Shown: positions 1 through 9,099, numbered from the stretch's first letter. The stretch is DNA of 63,718 nucleotides from Anaerolineales bacterium (GCA_016927315.1 JAFGMV010000006.1:1-63718), one strand, 5' to 3'. Program-made: numbers and translations. The notes: generated by a model not told the origin, from the letters alone.

Positions 1-73
1 AAATTCTGGTTTTTGAAGGTGCTTTATTGGATCCAAGTTTAGATATTTATGCAAGATGCAGTCGTTTTACTCC
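1..73 (+). repeat. Dispersed repeat, copy 1 (5' part cut by window edge)
   Basis: This stretch matches 50204-50276 with few differences, and its first ~40 bases match the reverse complement of 26982-27021. Shared landmarks are the block ATTCTGGTTTTTGAAGGTG followed by TTTATTGGATCCAAGT. The 5' half seen in the other copies would lie before base 1. It lies upstream of the AraC-type gene and encodes no evident protein. Confidence 0.8.
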
Positions 74-184
74 TTCTATCCTGAGAACTCAATGCGTCGA
101 AAATGTTACAATAAGTAACCTTAGTCGTCTTGTGTATTGGCGCACAAATTTTGTTTATATACGCAATCTCCAAATCCATAAAAA

Positions 185-1192
185 ATGCCTGCCGTTTCTC
201 CTAACCTGATCCACGCCCTGCGAAAATATACCGCTGGCTTCGGGCTTGATCTGAACAGCCTGCCTGAAAAATCCGGGGGCTGGCAGGCTGCCAGTCTTGA
301 TCCAAACCAGAGGTTCTCTCCAAGACAGTTCAACCGCCTGTGGACAGAAATCATCCAGCAGGCAGGCGACCCCGACTTCGGGCTGCACTTTGTTGAGAAC
401 ACCCGCACCCAACCCGGAGGGGAGATACTCTCTGCAATATTGTTCAACTGCCCTACGGTAGGCAGCGCCCTGGAAAAACTGTCCCGCTACCACTGCCTGA
501 CCACTGACCTGGTCCAGATTCAAATTTTCGAACAGTCCGAATTTATTCACTACGCCTGGAACTCAAAACCAGAATATGTTTTCATTGACAGACAAATCTC
601 GGAAGCGGTTCTCTGCCGCTTATTCTTTACCATTCATGACCTATCTGATGGAAAAGTGAGGATCTCAGAAATCCGCTTCCGGCGCCCACGTCCGGATAAC
701 ATTGAAACACACCAGCGGATCTTTGGCTGTACGATAAAATTCAACCAGGAAAAAGATGAAATCATTCTGCGGCAGGCAGAAAGCGAACGCCCCATCCCCC
801 TGGCCAATCCGTTGGTACTCGAACGACTGGATGACATTGCCGAAGAGATGTTGGATACCCTATACCCACCTGACACCTGGCCGGAACAGGTCACTCAAAG
901 GATTATGCAACTACTGCGCCAGGGAGAAAAACCCGATATCGACACAATCGCTCGCGACCTGATGGTCAGCACCAGGCAGCTGCAGGGCAAGCTGAAAGAA
1001 GCAGGGGTAACTTACCGGAGTTTGCTCGACCAGGTCCGCAAAGAGATGGCAGCAAGATACTTGAAAGAAGTAAGCTATTACGAGACCGCCTTCCTGTTGG
1101 GCTTCGCAGACCAGAGCGCCTTCAACCACGCCTTCAAACGCTGGACAGGCATGACGCCAACGGAATACCAGCAAACAATGGGAGACCGATGA
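185..1192 (+). CDS. AraC-family transcriptional regulator with ligand-binding-type N-domain
   Basis: A 335-residue cytoplasmic DNA-binding protein. Residues ~15-190 resemble the arabinose-binding-like N-domain of OruR/ArgR-type AraC regulators (pattern GLxLxSL..., then FGLHFVE). Residues ~230-330 form the double helix-turn-helix, with the typical ending LGFADQSAFNHAFKRWTGMTPTEYQ. The ATG at 185 is the first good start. The stop overlaps the next start by four bases (ATGA), so the membrane protein downstream is probably translationally coupled and co-regulated. The effector is unknown; a lipid or hydrophobic ligand is only a guess from the family and the membrane partner. Confidence 0.9.
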   Translation: MPAVSPNLIHALRKYTAGFGLDLNSLPEKSGGWQAASLDPNQRFSPRQFNRLWTEIIQQAGDPDFGLHFVENTRTQPGGEILSAILFNCPTVGSALEKLSRYHCLTTDLVQIQIFEQSEFIHYAWNSKPEYVFIDRQISEAVLCRLFFTIHDLSDGKVRISEIRFRRPRPDNIETHQRIFGCTIKFNQEKDEIILRQAESERPIPLANPLVLERLDDIAEEMLDTLYPPDTWPEQVTQRIMQLLRQGEKPDIDTIARDLMVSTRQLQGKLKEAGVTYRSLLDQVRKEMAARYLKEVSYYETAFLLGFADQSAFNHAFKRWTGMTPTEYQQTMGDR

Positions 1193-2049
1193 GCCAGTTG
1201 TACCTGATCGCTTTCGATATCCTTATGCCTGTCCTCCTGGCTGCCTGCCTGAGGCATGCCTGGCGCCGTGGAGAATGGGCCAATGTCTGGCAGCTGCTTG
1301 CCGGGGTGATCTTCGGCTGGCTGTTGGAATGGGCAACGATCGAGCAGCTGCATGCCTATTCCTACGGGCCTTTTCCACTGAAGATCGGGCCGCTGCCCCT
1401 CAGTATCGGCCTCGGCTGGGGTGTAATCATCTATACCGCGCGGCTTTTCTCAGACGCCAGCAATTTACCCCATTGGTCCCGCCCCCTATTGGACGCCCTA
1501 CTGGCCCTCAATATCGATCTGGCCATGGACGCCATCGCGATCCGCCTGGGCATGTGGGATTGGGGAAGAGGATTGACGTTCGAGTATTTTGGTGTACCCT
1601 ATGCCAATTTCTGGGCCTGGTTCTGGGTAGTCTTTTCTTTCTCACTCTTCTTACGACTTTTCCTTAGCCAGCCTTACCGGGCAGCAAAGTGGCTGGCCCC
1701 TTTTTGGGCCATCCTTTTTGCTACACTGACCTTACTGGGAACCAATGCCCTGATTGTCTATGTATTGGTTCCAGCAAACCTGTATGGAATTTCGATCCTG
1801 GGCGTCTTTTTAGCCGCCATCCTGCTGGTTGTTTCTTTACGCTCTCAATTCAATCTCCAACCGGTCGCTCCAATCGCCTTTTGGGTTCCATTTTCTTTTC
1901 ATGCTTTCTTTCTGATCTCAGGACTGATCAGCGGCAGCATCTTGCAGCCACCGTTCCTGCTGGTGGTCAGTCTGGGCATGCTGTCAATTTCAGTCTGGTT
2001 GCACATTCGATCCATTCCATTTTTCAACACCCGCTTCAAAACTTCCTGA
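1189..2049 (+). CDS. Carotenoid-biosynthesis-like (CruF/DUF422) integral membrane protein
   Basis: A 286-residue protein with about seven hydrophobic segments. Features resembling the CruF/DUF422 family are a Glu in an early membrane helix (WLLEW), a Gly/Tyr-rich stretch before LPLSIGLGWG, an Asp-rich helix (NIDLAMDAIAIRLGMWDWG) and the signature YFGVPYANFWAW. In that family the protein acts in carotenoid tail hydration or related pigment synthesis. No other carotenoid gene is nearby, so the role here is inferred only from family resemblance. It overlaps the AraC-type gene by four bases and probably shares its mRNA. It could be an uncharacterised DUF422 relative with another lipid substrate. 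Confidence 0.65.
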   Translation: MSQLYLIAFDILMPVLLAACLRHAWRRGEWANVWQLLAGVIFGWLLEWATIEQLHAYSYGPFPLKIGPLPLSIGLGWGVIIYTARLFSDASNLPHWSRPLLDALLALNIDLAMDAIAIRLGMWDWGRGLTFEYFGVPYANFWAWFWVVFSFSLFLRLFLSQPYRAAKWLAPFWAILFATLTLLGTNALIVYVLVPANLYGISILGVFLAAILLVVSLRSQFNLQPVAPIAFWVPFSFHAFFLISGLISGSILQPPFLLVVSLGMLSISVWLHIRSIPFFNTRFKTS

Positions 2050-2118
2050 CGAGAACGGACCCCACGTGTATCCCGGCCTGCCTTCCAGCGGCTTTTCCCC
2101 CCTGGCTTTTGTCCCTCC

Positions 2119-2147
2119 TTGACAAACCGGTCCTACCGATGTAAAAT
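2119..2147 (+). promoter_or_regulatory. Sigma-70-type promoter of the TetR operon
   Basis: A perfect -35 TTGACA (2119-2124), a 17-bp spacer and -10 TAAAAT (2142-2147) stand upstream of the TetR-type gene. Confidence 0.75.
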
Positions 2148-2149
2148 AG

Positions 2150-2166
2150 GAAACGAAGTCGGTTTC
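2150..2166. promoter_or_regulatory. Probable TetR operator
   Basis: The inverted repeat GAAAC-N7-GTTTC lies just after the -10 box, over the expected transcription start. A second GTTTCC at 2169-2174 can pair with GGAAAC at 2149-2154. The position suits self-repression by the regulator encoded next. Confidence 0.45.
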
Positions 2167-2193
2167 TAGTTTCCGCCAGTGGAGTCAGAACAG

Positions 2194-2742
2194 ATGGATG
2201 AAAACGCCCAACAGAAAGAATTAATCGCAGATACCTTCCAAAGGCGCTTCAACCACTTCGGATATAAGAAAACCTCTGTGGATGAAATTTCGTCAGAATT
2301 GAAGATCAGCAAGAAAACCATTTACCAGCACTTCAACACCAAGGAAGAGATTTTCTACTATATTGTCAACCGGATCGCTCACCAGTACCTGCGAGGAATG
2401 GAACGTGACCTGGAAACATTCCCCACTTTCACCGAAAAGCTGGCCCGGCTGATTCGCCTGATATTCAAAGAAGCAACGAAATGGCTCAAATCGAACGACG
2501 CATTTGAGTTCCGCTACAAGTATGAAATTGGAGAATTAGCCTTCAAAGATGCCTACACCGGGTTGATCAACTCCCTGGTACAGCAGGGAATTAAGACAGG
2601 AGAATTCTCGTCATCCTCCAGCGAATTGACTGTCAGGCTGATCCAGGGAATGATCTCAGAGGCAATGCAGGTGGTCTCGAGCAATCCAGACCTTGAGGTT
2701 GAAAACCAACTGATCGAAAGTATCCTGAAAGTACTCAAGTAA
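2194..2742 (+). CDS. TetR/AcrR-family transcriptional regulator
   Basis: A 182-residue regulator. Residues ~8-55 hold the TetR helix-turn-helix (TSVDEISSELKISKKTIYQHFNTKEEI), and the rest is an all-helical ligand and dimerisation domain with no assigned ligand. I chose the ATG at 2194 because GGAG lies 9-12 nt before it; an in-frame GTG at 2179 would add five residues. It is first in a + strand operon with a small membrane protein and an ABC permease and ATPase, so it probably represses that exporter. A sigma-70 promoter with an overlapping inverted repeat lies directly upstream. Confidence 0.9.
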   Translation: MDENAQQKELIADTFQRRFNHFGYKKTSVDEISSELKISKKTIYQHFNTKEEIFYYIVNRIAHQYLRGMERDLETFPTFTEKLARLIRLIFKEATKWLKSNDAFEFRYKYEIGELAFKDAYTGLINSLVQQGIKTGEFSSSSSELTVRLIQGMISEAMQVVSSNPDLEVENQLIESILKVLK

Positions 2743-2826
2743 GTTTCCAGACGGACCTGTGTGTCCGTCAATAATTTGCCCGTCGGAAACCATAAACCCG
2801 AATAGTTTCTGGAAAAGGAATTACAG

Positions 2827-3336
2827 ATGAACAAGAAATGGACGGTGAATAACAGTGCAAAAACAGCCCTGTTTGGTTTGGTGCTGGGAGTGATTCTCCT
2901 GATCGGCGGGATCCCCTTCCAGATCATCCTTGGGCTTGGAAGCGCTGGCGCCAACGGTGAAGTCGAGAAACTGGTCTATCATTTGATGTCTCAGGGCTCC
3001 ATGGTCCTGGTCGCGGCCTATATCCTGACCTTTGTCAGCGGAATCGCATTCTGGCTGCTGGGACCCTACTCCCTGAAACGTGACCGCTGGTTCCTGATCG
3101 CTTTCCTGACCTTTTACCTCTGGCTGCCGCTGGATTGGTACTTCATCAGTCTTGACCTGCGCTTTGCACTGACCTTCGACCCCGCCCTGCCGCTGACTTC
3201 GGAATTAGAGCAGCTCTTCGATGCCCGGGAAGCCTTCACACCTCTGCCGGTGTTGACCCTGCTGGGGTACCTGGTCGGGATCGGAATGGCAGTCTTCCAA
3301 CCAGAATTGTCTCGAAAGGATAAAAATAAAAAATAA
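2827..3336 (+). CDS. Small four-helix membrane protein of the ABC operon
   Basis: A 169-residue protein with hydrophobic segments near residues 12-35, 58-80, 92-110 and 140-158 and a Lys-rich tail (RKDKNKK). AAGGAA precedes the ATG. I do not recognise the family. Its stop overlaps the start of the permease gene (TAATG), so it is translationally coupled to the ABC transporter and may be an accessory subunit. It is first after the TetR regulator in the operon. The function is unknown. Confidence 0.75.
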   Translation: MNKKWTVNNSAKTALFGLVLGVILLIGGIPFQIILGLGSAGANGEVEKLVYHLMSQGSMVLVAAYILTFVSGIAFWLLGPYSLKRDRWFLIAFLTFYLWLPLDWYFISLDLRFALTFDPALPLTSELEQLFDAREAFTPLPVLTLLGYLVGIGMAVFQPELSRKDKNKK

Positions 3337-4499
3337 TGATTGATTATGCCATCAAGAATATCCTGCGCCGCCGGATACGCAGCCTGATGACCATCAGCGG
3401 GATCACCGTCATGATGACCCTGGTGATCGTCATCACTGGTATTGTCAGCTACCAGGTTCGCACCATGAACGCTCATGCCGCCGCGGGTTCAGGCAAGATT
3501 AATGTGCAGCCCATGCTGGCAGGGATGACCTACCCGGCCGGGGGGATCGACCTGCCGGAATCGGAAGCAGCAGCTGTCCTGCTGGATACCGAGGCGTATT
3601 CCCAGCCCGCTCTCTGCGCCAGGGTGTTGTTCTTCACACTCAAAGAACCGCTGTATCCGAACCAACCGCCAGAACTCATCCTGACCGGGATCGAAGCAGG
3701 CAAAGAAGAGTCTTTCACCGGTTCCGTTGCCCAGGACGTCAGGCCGGCTGCCGGCGTAGAAACCTTTACGGGAACAACTATCGAACAGCCGGTGATCGTG
3801 GGAGAACACGCCGCAGACGTATACGAAGCGGAAACCGGCCAGGAGATCAACATCGGCACAGTACTGGACATCCTGGGACAACCCTATACCGTTGCCGGCC
3901 TCCTGGACCATTCTGCCGATATTGTCGTCAACAATGCCGTCATCCTCCCGTTGGACCAGGCCCAGGACCTGCTTGGCAAGGAAGGTTTCGTTTCTTCCAT
4001 CCTCCTGGTCGCCGCCGACATCAATACCGATGCAGACATCCTGCAGGTGATCGAAACCCGCTACCCGCAGTTGAATGTGGTCACCGACGACACCGTCCGC
4101 CGCAACGCCCAGTCTGGGATCGCCCTGTTCGAGGCCATGGTCAATACCATCAGTACGGTGGCGGTATTGTGTGCGGCCTTCCTGATCATGACCGTCACAC
4201 TGATCACCGTCAGGGAGCGCACCCGGGAAATCGGTGTCCTGCGCGCCCTGGGCGCCTCCAAGTGGACCGTCATCGGTTCAGTCATCTGGGAAATCTTCCT
4301 GCTGAGCCTGGCCGGCAGCCTGCTGGGCGGCGTTGCATCCGGGTTTATCCTGGCGTTTGCCCTGCAGGAAAACCTGTTCGATATCGTCCACATCCTGACC
4401 TACCTGCCGCTGGCCATCCTCCTGACCCTGGCCGCCGGGCTGGTCCCTGCTCTCAACATCAGCCGCATTCTGCCGGTCGAAGCCCTGCGATATGAATAA
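3336..4499 (+). CDS. ABC transporter permease, MacB/FtsX superfamily
   Basis: A 387-residue permease. An N-terminal membrane helix (~15-40) is followed by a large extracytoplasmic domain of about 220 residues, then three helices in the FtsX-domain arrangement (~265-380). The sequence RERTREIGVLRALGAS just after the second helix is the hallmark of this superfamily. With the ATPase encoded 62 nt later it should form a type VII ABC system, exporting a lipid, peptide or drug or working as a mechanotransmitter. Coupling to the preceding gene (TAATG) and the TetR regulator suggests inducible efflux. The substrate is unknown. Confidence 0.9.
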   Translation: MIDYAIKNILRRRIRSLMTISGITVMMTLVIVITGIVSYQVRTMNAHAAAGSGKINVQPMLAGMTYPAGGIDLPESEAAAVLLDTEAYSQPALCARVLFFTLKEPLYPNQPPELILTGIEAGKEESFTGSVAQDVRPAAGVETFTGTTIEQPVIVGEHAADVYEAETGQEINIGTVLDILGQPYTVAGLLDHSADIVVNNAVILPLDQAQDLLGKEGFVSSILLVAADINTDADILQVIETRYPQLNVVTDDTVRRNAQSGIALFEAMVNTISTVAVLCAAFLIMTVTLITVRERTREIGVLRALGASKWTVIGSVIWEIFLLSLAGSLLGGVASGFILAFALQENLFDIVHILTYLPLAILLTLAAGLVPALNISRILPVEALRYE

Positions 4500-4561
4500 A
4501 TACATAACAGGAGGGGAGTACCAGATATACTGCTTCTGCCTGCTATGGAATGGAGAAAAAC

Positions 4562-5236
4562 ATGAAAACGATCCTCAAATTAGAAAATGTGACCAAAAAA
4601 TACTCACTGGGCAGCACGGTGGTACACGCCCTGCGCGGTGTAAATATCGAACTTGAAAAGGGGAAATATTATTCCATCGTCGGACCCAGCGGCTCGGGGA
4701 AATCGACCTTACTGCATATCCTGGGCTGTATGGACCTGCCCAGTACCGGTGAGGTCTGGATCAACAGCAGGCCGGTTCATTGTTTGAATGAAACACAGCT
4801 GACAAAAATCCGGGCCGTTGAACTGGGTTTTATCTTCCAATCCTTCCACCTCAACCCGATCCTGACCGTCCTTGAAAATGTCTCGATCGCACTGCAGTTC
4901 CTGGGGATTGGGAAAGCCGCCGCCCAAGAAAGAGCCCGGGAATGGCTTGATCGGGTAGGGCTGGACCACCGCCTTGATCATTACCCTTCCGAACTTTCCG
5001 GGGGTGAACGCCAGCGGGTTGCAATTGCCCGGGCGTTGGTCAAAAAACCTCAATTTGTGCTGGCGGATGAGCCAACCGGCAACCTGGACAGCAAAACCGG
5101 GCAGGAAATCATCAGCCTGCTGCGGAAAATCAACCGTGAGGCCGGAGTCACCATTGTTCAGGTCACCCATGATCGCGAGATCGCCGAAATGGGCGACGAG
5201 ATCATCTCGTTCAGGGATGGCAGGATACTACAGTGA
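4562..5236 (+). CDS. ABC transporter ATP-binding protein, LolD/MacB type
   Basis: A 224-residue ATPase with Walker A GPSGSGKST (~residue 40), Q-loop FIFQSFHL, signature LSGGERQRV, Walker B FVLADEP and the H-loop VTHD. It powers the permease encoded just upstream. The ATG at 4562 is preferred because GGAG lies six bases before it; an in-frame ATG at 4550 would add four residues but lacks a good ribosome site. It is last in the TetR operon, and a very strong hairpin follows 56 bases after its stop. Confidence 0.93.
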   Translation: MKTILKLENVTKKYSLGSTVVHALRGVNIELEKGKYYSIVGPSGSGKSTLLHILGCMDLPSTGEVWINSRPVHCLNETQLTKIRAVELGFIFQSFHLNPILTVLENVSIALQFLGIGKAAAQERAREWLDRVGLDHRLDHYPSELSGGERQRVAIARALVKKPQFVLADEPTGNLDSKTGQEIISLLRKINREAGVTIVQVTHDREIAEMGDEIISFRDGRILQ

Positions 5237-5292
5237 ATAAACCCCTTCCCGTCGGGCTGACCACCCCAACCCGCTCTCCCCACGCTGGGGAT

Positions 5293-5334
5293 AAAACGGG
5301 GTCCCCAACCTTTTCAGGTTGGGGACCCCGTTTT
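5293..5334. terminator. Bidirectional rho-independent terminator
   Basis: A perfect 19-bp stem (5293-5311 with 5316-5334) with loop TTTC is flanked by an A run on the left and a T run on the right, so it can terminate transcription in both directions. It lies between the convergent ABC operon (+) and the surface-protein genes (-). Confidence 0.92.
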
Positions 5335-5345
5335 TCGGCCGCAGC

Positions 5346-7295
5346 TCAGTGCGTGACGGTAAGCATGGTGTTCACATTCAGGAATATTCCTTCCAGCGCA
5401 TCACTGAGAAGCAACACCCCTCCCACATCTTCGATCCTGTGAGTGTCCGATCCTACAAACAATAAGTCGTACGTTCCACCCGGATCACAATCCAGGATGA
5501 CAGCCCCATAGGAAATATCATCACCCGGATCGAACGGGACGCTTATGGTCGCCGCAGCGGGGACCTCGTAAAGATCACTGGCACAGCCTCCGCCAGGACA
5601 GGAGGCGATCTCACCTCGTATCCAGGCAAAGATCTCGTCATCGATGCCGGAACTTCCATGATGCAGGCGGTACCCGCCGCAAGAACCTGCGGTGCATGCA
5701 CAGGCGTTAAATTCCAGCCTCTCGGTTGTGGTCCCATTCGATGCCCAAAATAACCCGCGAATAGGGCCGATGACCGGGAACGGCAAACTATGTGCATCCA
5801 ACGACTCGAAGGTGACATTGGCCGTATAATGACACGGCCGGCCCGACCAGGTTTGTTCATTGCTCATCGGGGAGTGAACACTTCCATCACCCTGATAGGC
5901 GTACAACTGAAAATGTACCGTCTCTCCGCAGGCTGGCCGATAATCCGAGATATCCAGGGAGCGCATGGCAGGATTGGGAATATCGATCATGCTTGCGTCA
6001 TCCATTGTGGACACGGATAATCCAAAGCCATCAATATCGTCATTGTTCCCATCCCAGTCCCAGTGCAGTGTGACCGGTAAAAACCACCAGAACGGCACCA
6101 GGATCGGCCGCAGGCTTGGGGCAGGCAGTATGCTTGCCTCACAGGAAGGGCTGCAAATGCGGTAACGCAGGTTAAAATGATTTCCTTCACTGCTTCCAAA
6201 CTGCTCGCGGCCATCCCAATCCTCACTCCCATGAGCAGCGGTATATCCCCCCAGATCGATCGGTTCTTCACCCGGATTCGATCCAAGGCACTCAACCGAC
6301 ACCTGCAGCGGCTCCTCTTCCGAATGCAGCACCCGGATACTGTTTGCGCCTCCCACTTCTGCAGCGATATCCCAGGCCATTTCGCCCAGGGAAGCGAATT
6401 CGTAGCGCCGCGGATCTTCCTCCCCGAGCCTGAGGTAGCAGGCAATGCTCTCATAGGCACTGGTCGTCCTGAACTCATAGCCTTCGACTTCAAGGTCGAC
6501 CGCCGCCCCTGCGTCCATTCCATCCCCGCCGACCACACCAGGTTCCGGGTCCTCATCATCTTCCGGATCAGGAGCTTCACCGGCGACGATCGGTTCATCC
6601 CCGGCGGCGACAGGGTCATCATCTGCTACTTCCCCGCAGCCATCCTCCCCACTGCCGGGCTCACCCGGGCAGGCATCGCTCCCATCTGCAACCCCGTCCC
6701 CATCCGCATCAGGACAACCGCCAGCCAGGGGAGACCCGGGTTCGTCAGGGCAGGCGTCAAGGTCATTCGCCGCCCCATCCCCGTCACGGTCCGACTCGTC
6801 CGGCGCCGGACAACCATCCTCCGGCACACCGGGGATATCAGGACAGGCATCGACCTCATCGGGAACGCCATCCTTATCCTGGTCGGCAGTTACCCCGGCT
6901 TGAACCGTAATCGTTGTTTGTGCAGCGGTATTGCGGCTGTTGTACGCCCGTACGATCAGTGTATGGGCGCCCGGCGCCGGATACCAGGTGGACAGCATCG
7001 GGAAGGGGTTGATGCCCCCCGGTATGCTGCTTTGCTGTGCATCCACCAGCTGCCCATCCACCCACAGTTCCATCTGGGTTATCTTATTGTCATCACGCGC
7101 CAGGGCCCGAACAATCACGGGCTGCCCTGCATCCAGCCGGTCCCCGTCATTGGGTTCCCGGAAAAGCACCACGGACTGTGATTTGGCGCTGGCAGTAGAA
7201 CTGTATACATAGCCTGTCAACACGAGGACAACAAATAATATTGTCACCACTCCCATACAGCCCAAGATCCATAGATATTTATTCGAGTTTTTCAT
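5346..7295 (-). CDS. Membrane-anchored surface protein with Ig-like and thrombospondin type 3 repeats
   Basis: A 649-residue protein. Residues 7-30 are a membrane anchor or uncleaved signal. Residues ~40-132 look like an Ig-like beta domain. Residues ~137-220 hold three thrombospondin type 3 repeats (pattern DxDxDGvpDxxDaCPd), known Ca-binding modules. An acidic Asp/Glu/Pro stretch (~220-260) leads to a ~390-residue region with paired cysteines that I cannot assign. The ATG at 7295 is preferred over an upstream TTG because the preceding codons are not signal-like. It follows the lipoprotein gene by 18 bases, so the two are probably one operon with a cell-surface role. Confidence 0.85.
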   Translation of the reverse strand: MKNSNKYLWILGCMGVVTILFVVLVLTGYVYSSTASAKSQSVVLFREPNDGDRLDAGQPVIVRALARDDNKITQMELWVDGQLVDAQQSSIPGGINPFPMLSTWYPAPGAHTLIVRAYNSRNTAAQTTITVQAGVTADQDKDGVPDEVDACPDIPGVPEDGCPAPDESDRDGDGAANDLDACPDEPGSPLAGGCPDADGDGVADGSDACPGEPGSGEDGCGEVADDDPVAAGDEPIVAGEAPDPEDDEDPEPGVVGGDGMDAGAAVDLEVEGYEFRTTSAYESIACYLRLGEEDPRRYEFASLGEMAWDIAAEVGGANSIRVLHSEEEPLQVSVECLGSNPGEEPIDLGGYTAAHGSEDWDGREQFGSSEGNHFNLRYRICSPSCEASILPAPSLRPILVPFWWFLPVTLHWDWDGNNDDIDGFGLSVSTMDDASMIDIPNPAMRSLDISDYRPACGETVHFQLYAYQGDGSVHSPMSNEQTWSGRPCHYTANVTFESLDAHSLPFPVIGPIRGLFWASNGTTTERLEFNACACTAGSCGGYRLHHGSSGIDDEIFAWIRGEIASCPGGGCASDLYEVPAAATISVPFDPGDDISYGAVILDCDPGGTYDLLFVGSDTHRIEDVGGVLLLSDALEGIFLNVNTMLTVTH

Positions 7296-7313
7296 CTTAA
7301 CACCTGTTCCCAA

Positions 7314-8375
7314 TCAACCTATGATCAGCCCAAAATAAGAAGGAGCAGACCAGTCACTGTAATTCCCGGCCCCGTCTTGGGCGCGCACCATCCAGCGATA
7401 TCTCCCACCACAACTCACTGAAAAAGCTGCCTGGGTGTTACTGACCTGCTGCCCCCCGGCTGACTGCCATTGACCCCTTTTGATCTCCATTTCCAACTTC
7501 ACATAATACGCTGCAATCCCGCTTTTATCTTTGACAGCCGTCCAGGTGAGCGTCTGGGTACCCACGCAGGCAAGGTTGGTTCCATTGGGGGGATCGATCG
7601 GGCTCGGGACTGGCGGCGCCTGGGTATCCGCGGCCGGAGGGGGTTCTTCGGATGGAGGCGCCTGTTCTTCACAGGAACCATTCACCCGGATATCGACCGT
7701 CCTGGTTTCTTCTGTCCCGTCCAGGTGGATCACCCTCAACGAATAACGCTCATCCGAACACAGGCAGTCTTCATAAGACCCGCTCAAGGGCTGGTCGATG
7801 CCGCCGAAGATCACCCGCTGGACATTGACTGCATTCCAATAGAGAGTGGTACAGGCGCCGGCCTCGATCTCGGCCGGATAGGCATAGAACTCGATGCTGG
7901 CCACATCCGGTACCGGAGTGGGTGTGTCTGTCACCACCGGGGTGGGCGTATCGGTGATCACCGGGGTCGGGGATACATCGATCTTGGTCTCCCCAACCGC
8001 CCGGACAGATACCACAGCCGGTTTCCCCGGCTGACCCTGGAGATCATACCCCTGGACCTGCAAGGTATAGCTCCCGGGTTCATTCGGCGCCCAGGCCTGC
8101 TGAACCGAAACAAAGTCGCCCCCCGATGCCGGCGGCACATCCCGGCGATACGGGTCCCCGTTCACCGAGAGCACGACCTCTGCAACACCCCCGGGAGCAA
8201 AAACATGCGAGAGTACGTTCACGGAACTCCCGACCGGAATCTCAGCCCCACCGACAGGGTAATCGATCCAGGCCTGCGGGTTGGCTTCAGTCTGCCCCGC
8301 ACAGGCAGTCATCCCCCAGGTCAGGACAACCACCATGATCAGTATCCTGCTCACACTTCCTGATTTCTTATTCAT
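7314..8375 (-). CDS. Lipoprotein with Ig-like and fibronectin-like domains
   Basis: A 353-residue lipoprotein. A signal peptide ends in the lipobox MTAC (Cys25). An Ig-like domain (~30-130) follows, then a Pro/Thr linker with repeated TDTPTPV, a Cys-containing beta domain (~155-230), a second Pro/Glu linker and a C-terminal fibronectin type III-like domain (~265-350). An ideal AAAGGAGG stands before the ATG at 8375, which excludes a longer TTG start. It is first in a two-gene operon with the thrombospondin-repeat protein. It probably acts as a surface adhesin or scaffold; the ligand is unknown. Confidence 0.87.
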   Translation of the reverse strand: MNKKSGSVSRILIMVVVLTWGMTACAGQTEANPQAWIDYPVGGAEIPVGSSVNVLSHVFAPGGVAEVVLSVNGDPYRRDVPPASGGDFVSVQQAWAPNEPGSYTLQVQGYDLQGQPGKPAVVSVRAVGETKIDVSPTPVITDTPTPVVTDTPTPVPDVASIEFYAYPAEIEAGACTTLYWNAVNVQRVIFGGIDQPLSGSYEDCLCSDERYSLRVIHLDGTEETRTVDIRVNGSCEEQAPPSEEPPPAADTQAPPVPSPIDPPNGTNLACVGTQTLTWTAVKDKSGIAAYYVKLEMEIKRGQWQSAGGQQVSNTQAAFSVSCGGRYRWMVRAQDGAGNYSDWSAPSYFGLIIG

Positions 8376-8527
8376 AACATCCTCCTTTGGATAATCAATC
8401 TCTCCGCACACAGCCGTATGGTTCAAATTCGACCGGACTTCACACTAACCCATTCATAACCATTCTTACACCGGGGATGAGAATCGATAAAAAGGTTTCC
8501 CCAACCAGATACCAATAAGACAATCTA

Positions 8528-8555
8528 ATTCTAACAAATTTGCAAGGTCAGGCAA
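8528..8555 (-). promoter_or_regulatory. Candidate promoter of the surface-protein operon
   Basis: On the minus strand, -35 TTGCCT (8550-8555), a 16-bp spacer and -10 TAGAAT (8528-8533) lie about 150 bases before the lipoprotein start. Confidence 0.35.
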
Positions 8556-8700
8556 GCTTACTTAACTCCTATTATCCACACTCCTTCCGTGCAGCCAGCC
8601 TGAGCTCTTCCCTTGAAACCGGGCTTTTGATCGAAAAAAACCGGTTTTAGCGGAACCTTGCGGGCAGGCGATTCCCAAAACACCAAAGCGGTTTGTCGAT

Positions 8701-8775
8701 TTACGGCGGTTAATTTTTAAATAACCGCCGTAAATTTCAAATTTACCGCCGTAAAATCCAAGGTTACCGCCGTAA
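8701..8775. repeat. Short tandem repeats with 21-bp period
   Basis: Three direct copies of TWACCGCCGTAA start at 8722, 8743 and 8764, exactly 21 bp apart, and one inverted copy (TTACGGCGGTTA) lies at 8701-8712. The inverted copy can pair with any of the direct ones to form a hairpin. Read on the minus strand, the period keeps frame and gives the motif FTAV every seven residues, but no convincing gene surrounds it. Confidence 0.8.
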
Positions 8776-9099
8776 ATTCAAAACAAATCCCTATACATTC
8801 ACAAAGCGCTGCCCGGCGGTGCCCCAAAATATACGACTTTTCTGTGGGCCCGTGCCCGAAGGGGAGCTTGTGCGCCGGCCAATGATTCGTATCTGGATAC
8901 CAGGGCAGCGCGGCGGCGGTCTCTCCAGTAAAAGAATGGCGCCCCTCCATCTTCTTGAGTACACTGCGCGACTGCGTGCATAAATCGGAGCAAGCCGTAC
9001 ACCTTAAACGGAGTATGCCGAACAGTAAAGTTGGGAAAAAGAGCGCTGGCAATCAAAAAGAACGGGGTATCCTACTTCCAAATCAACGAGGAGGCCAGG
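8776..9099. other. Intergenic sequence without a recognised gene
   Basis: About 320 bases between the 21-bp repeats and the transposase remnant. A minus-strand reading frame crosses most of it, but its sequence is compositionally odd and resembles no family I know. The left end of the IS21-type element should lie here; I cannot place it. Confidence 0.4.

Noticed and set aside
27-209. Short + strand frame at the left edge
   Set aside because: It lies over the dispersed repeat and the leader of the AraC-type gene; no start site or family.
6177-7181. Long + strand frame opposite the thrombospondin-repeat gene
   Set aside because: It is a shadow of the GC-rich Asp/Pro codons of the real gene and has no signature.
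7470-8363. 297-residue + strand frame opposite the lipoprotein gene
   Set aside because: Antisense shadow; the minus strand has a lipobox, domain pattern and a perfect ribosome site.
8701-8775. CRISPR array
   Set aside because: Units are only 12 bp with 9-bp gaps and no cas gene is near; period 21 bp is far too short.
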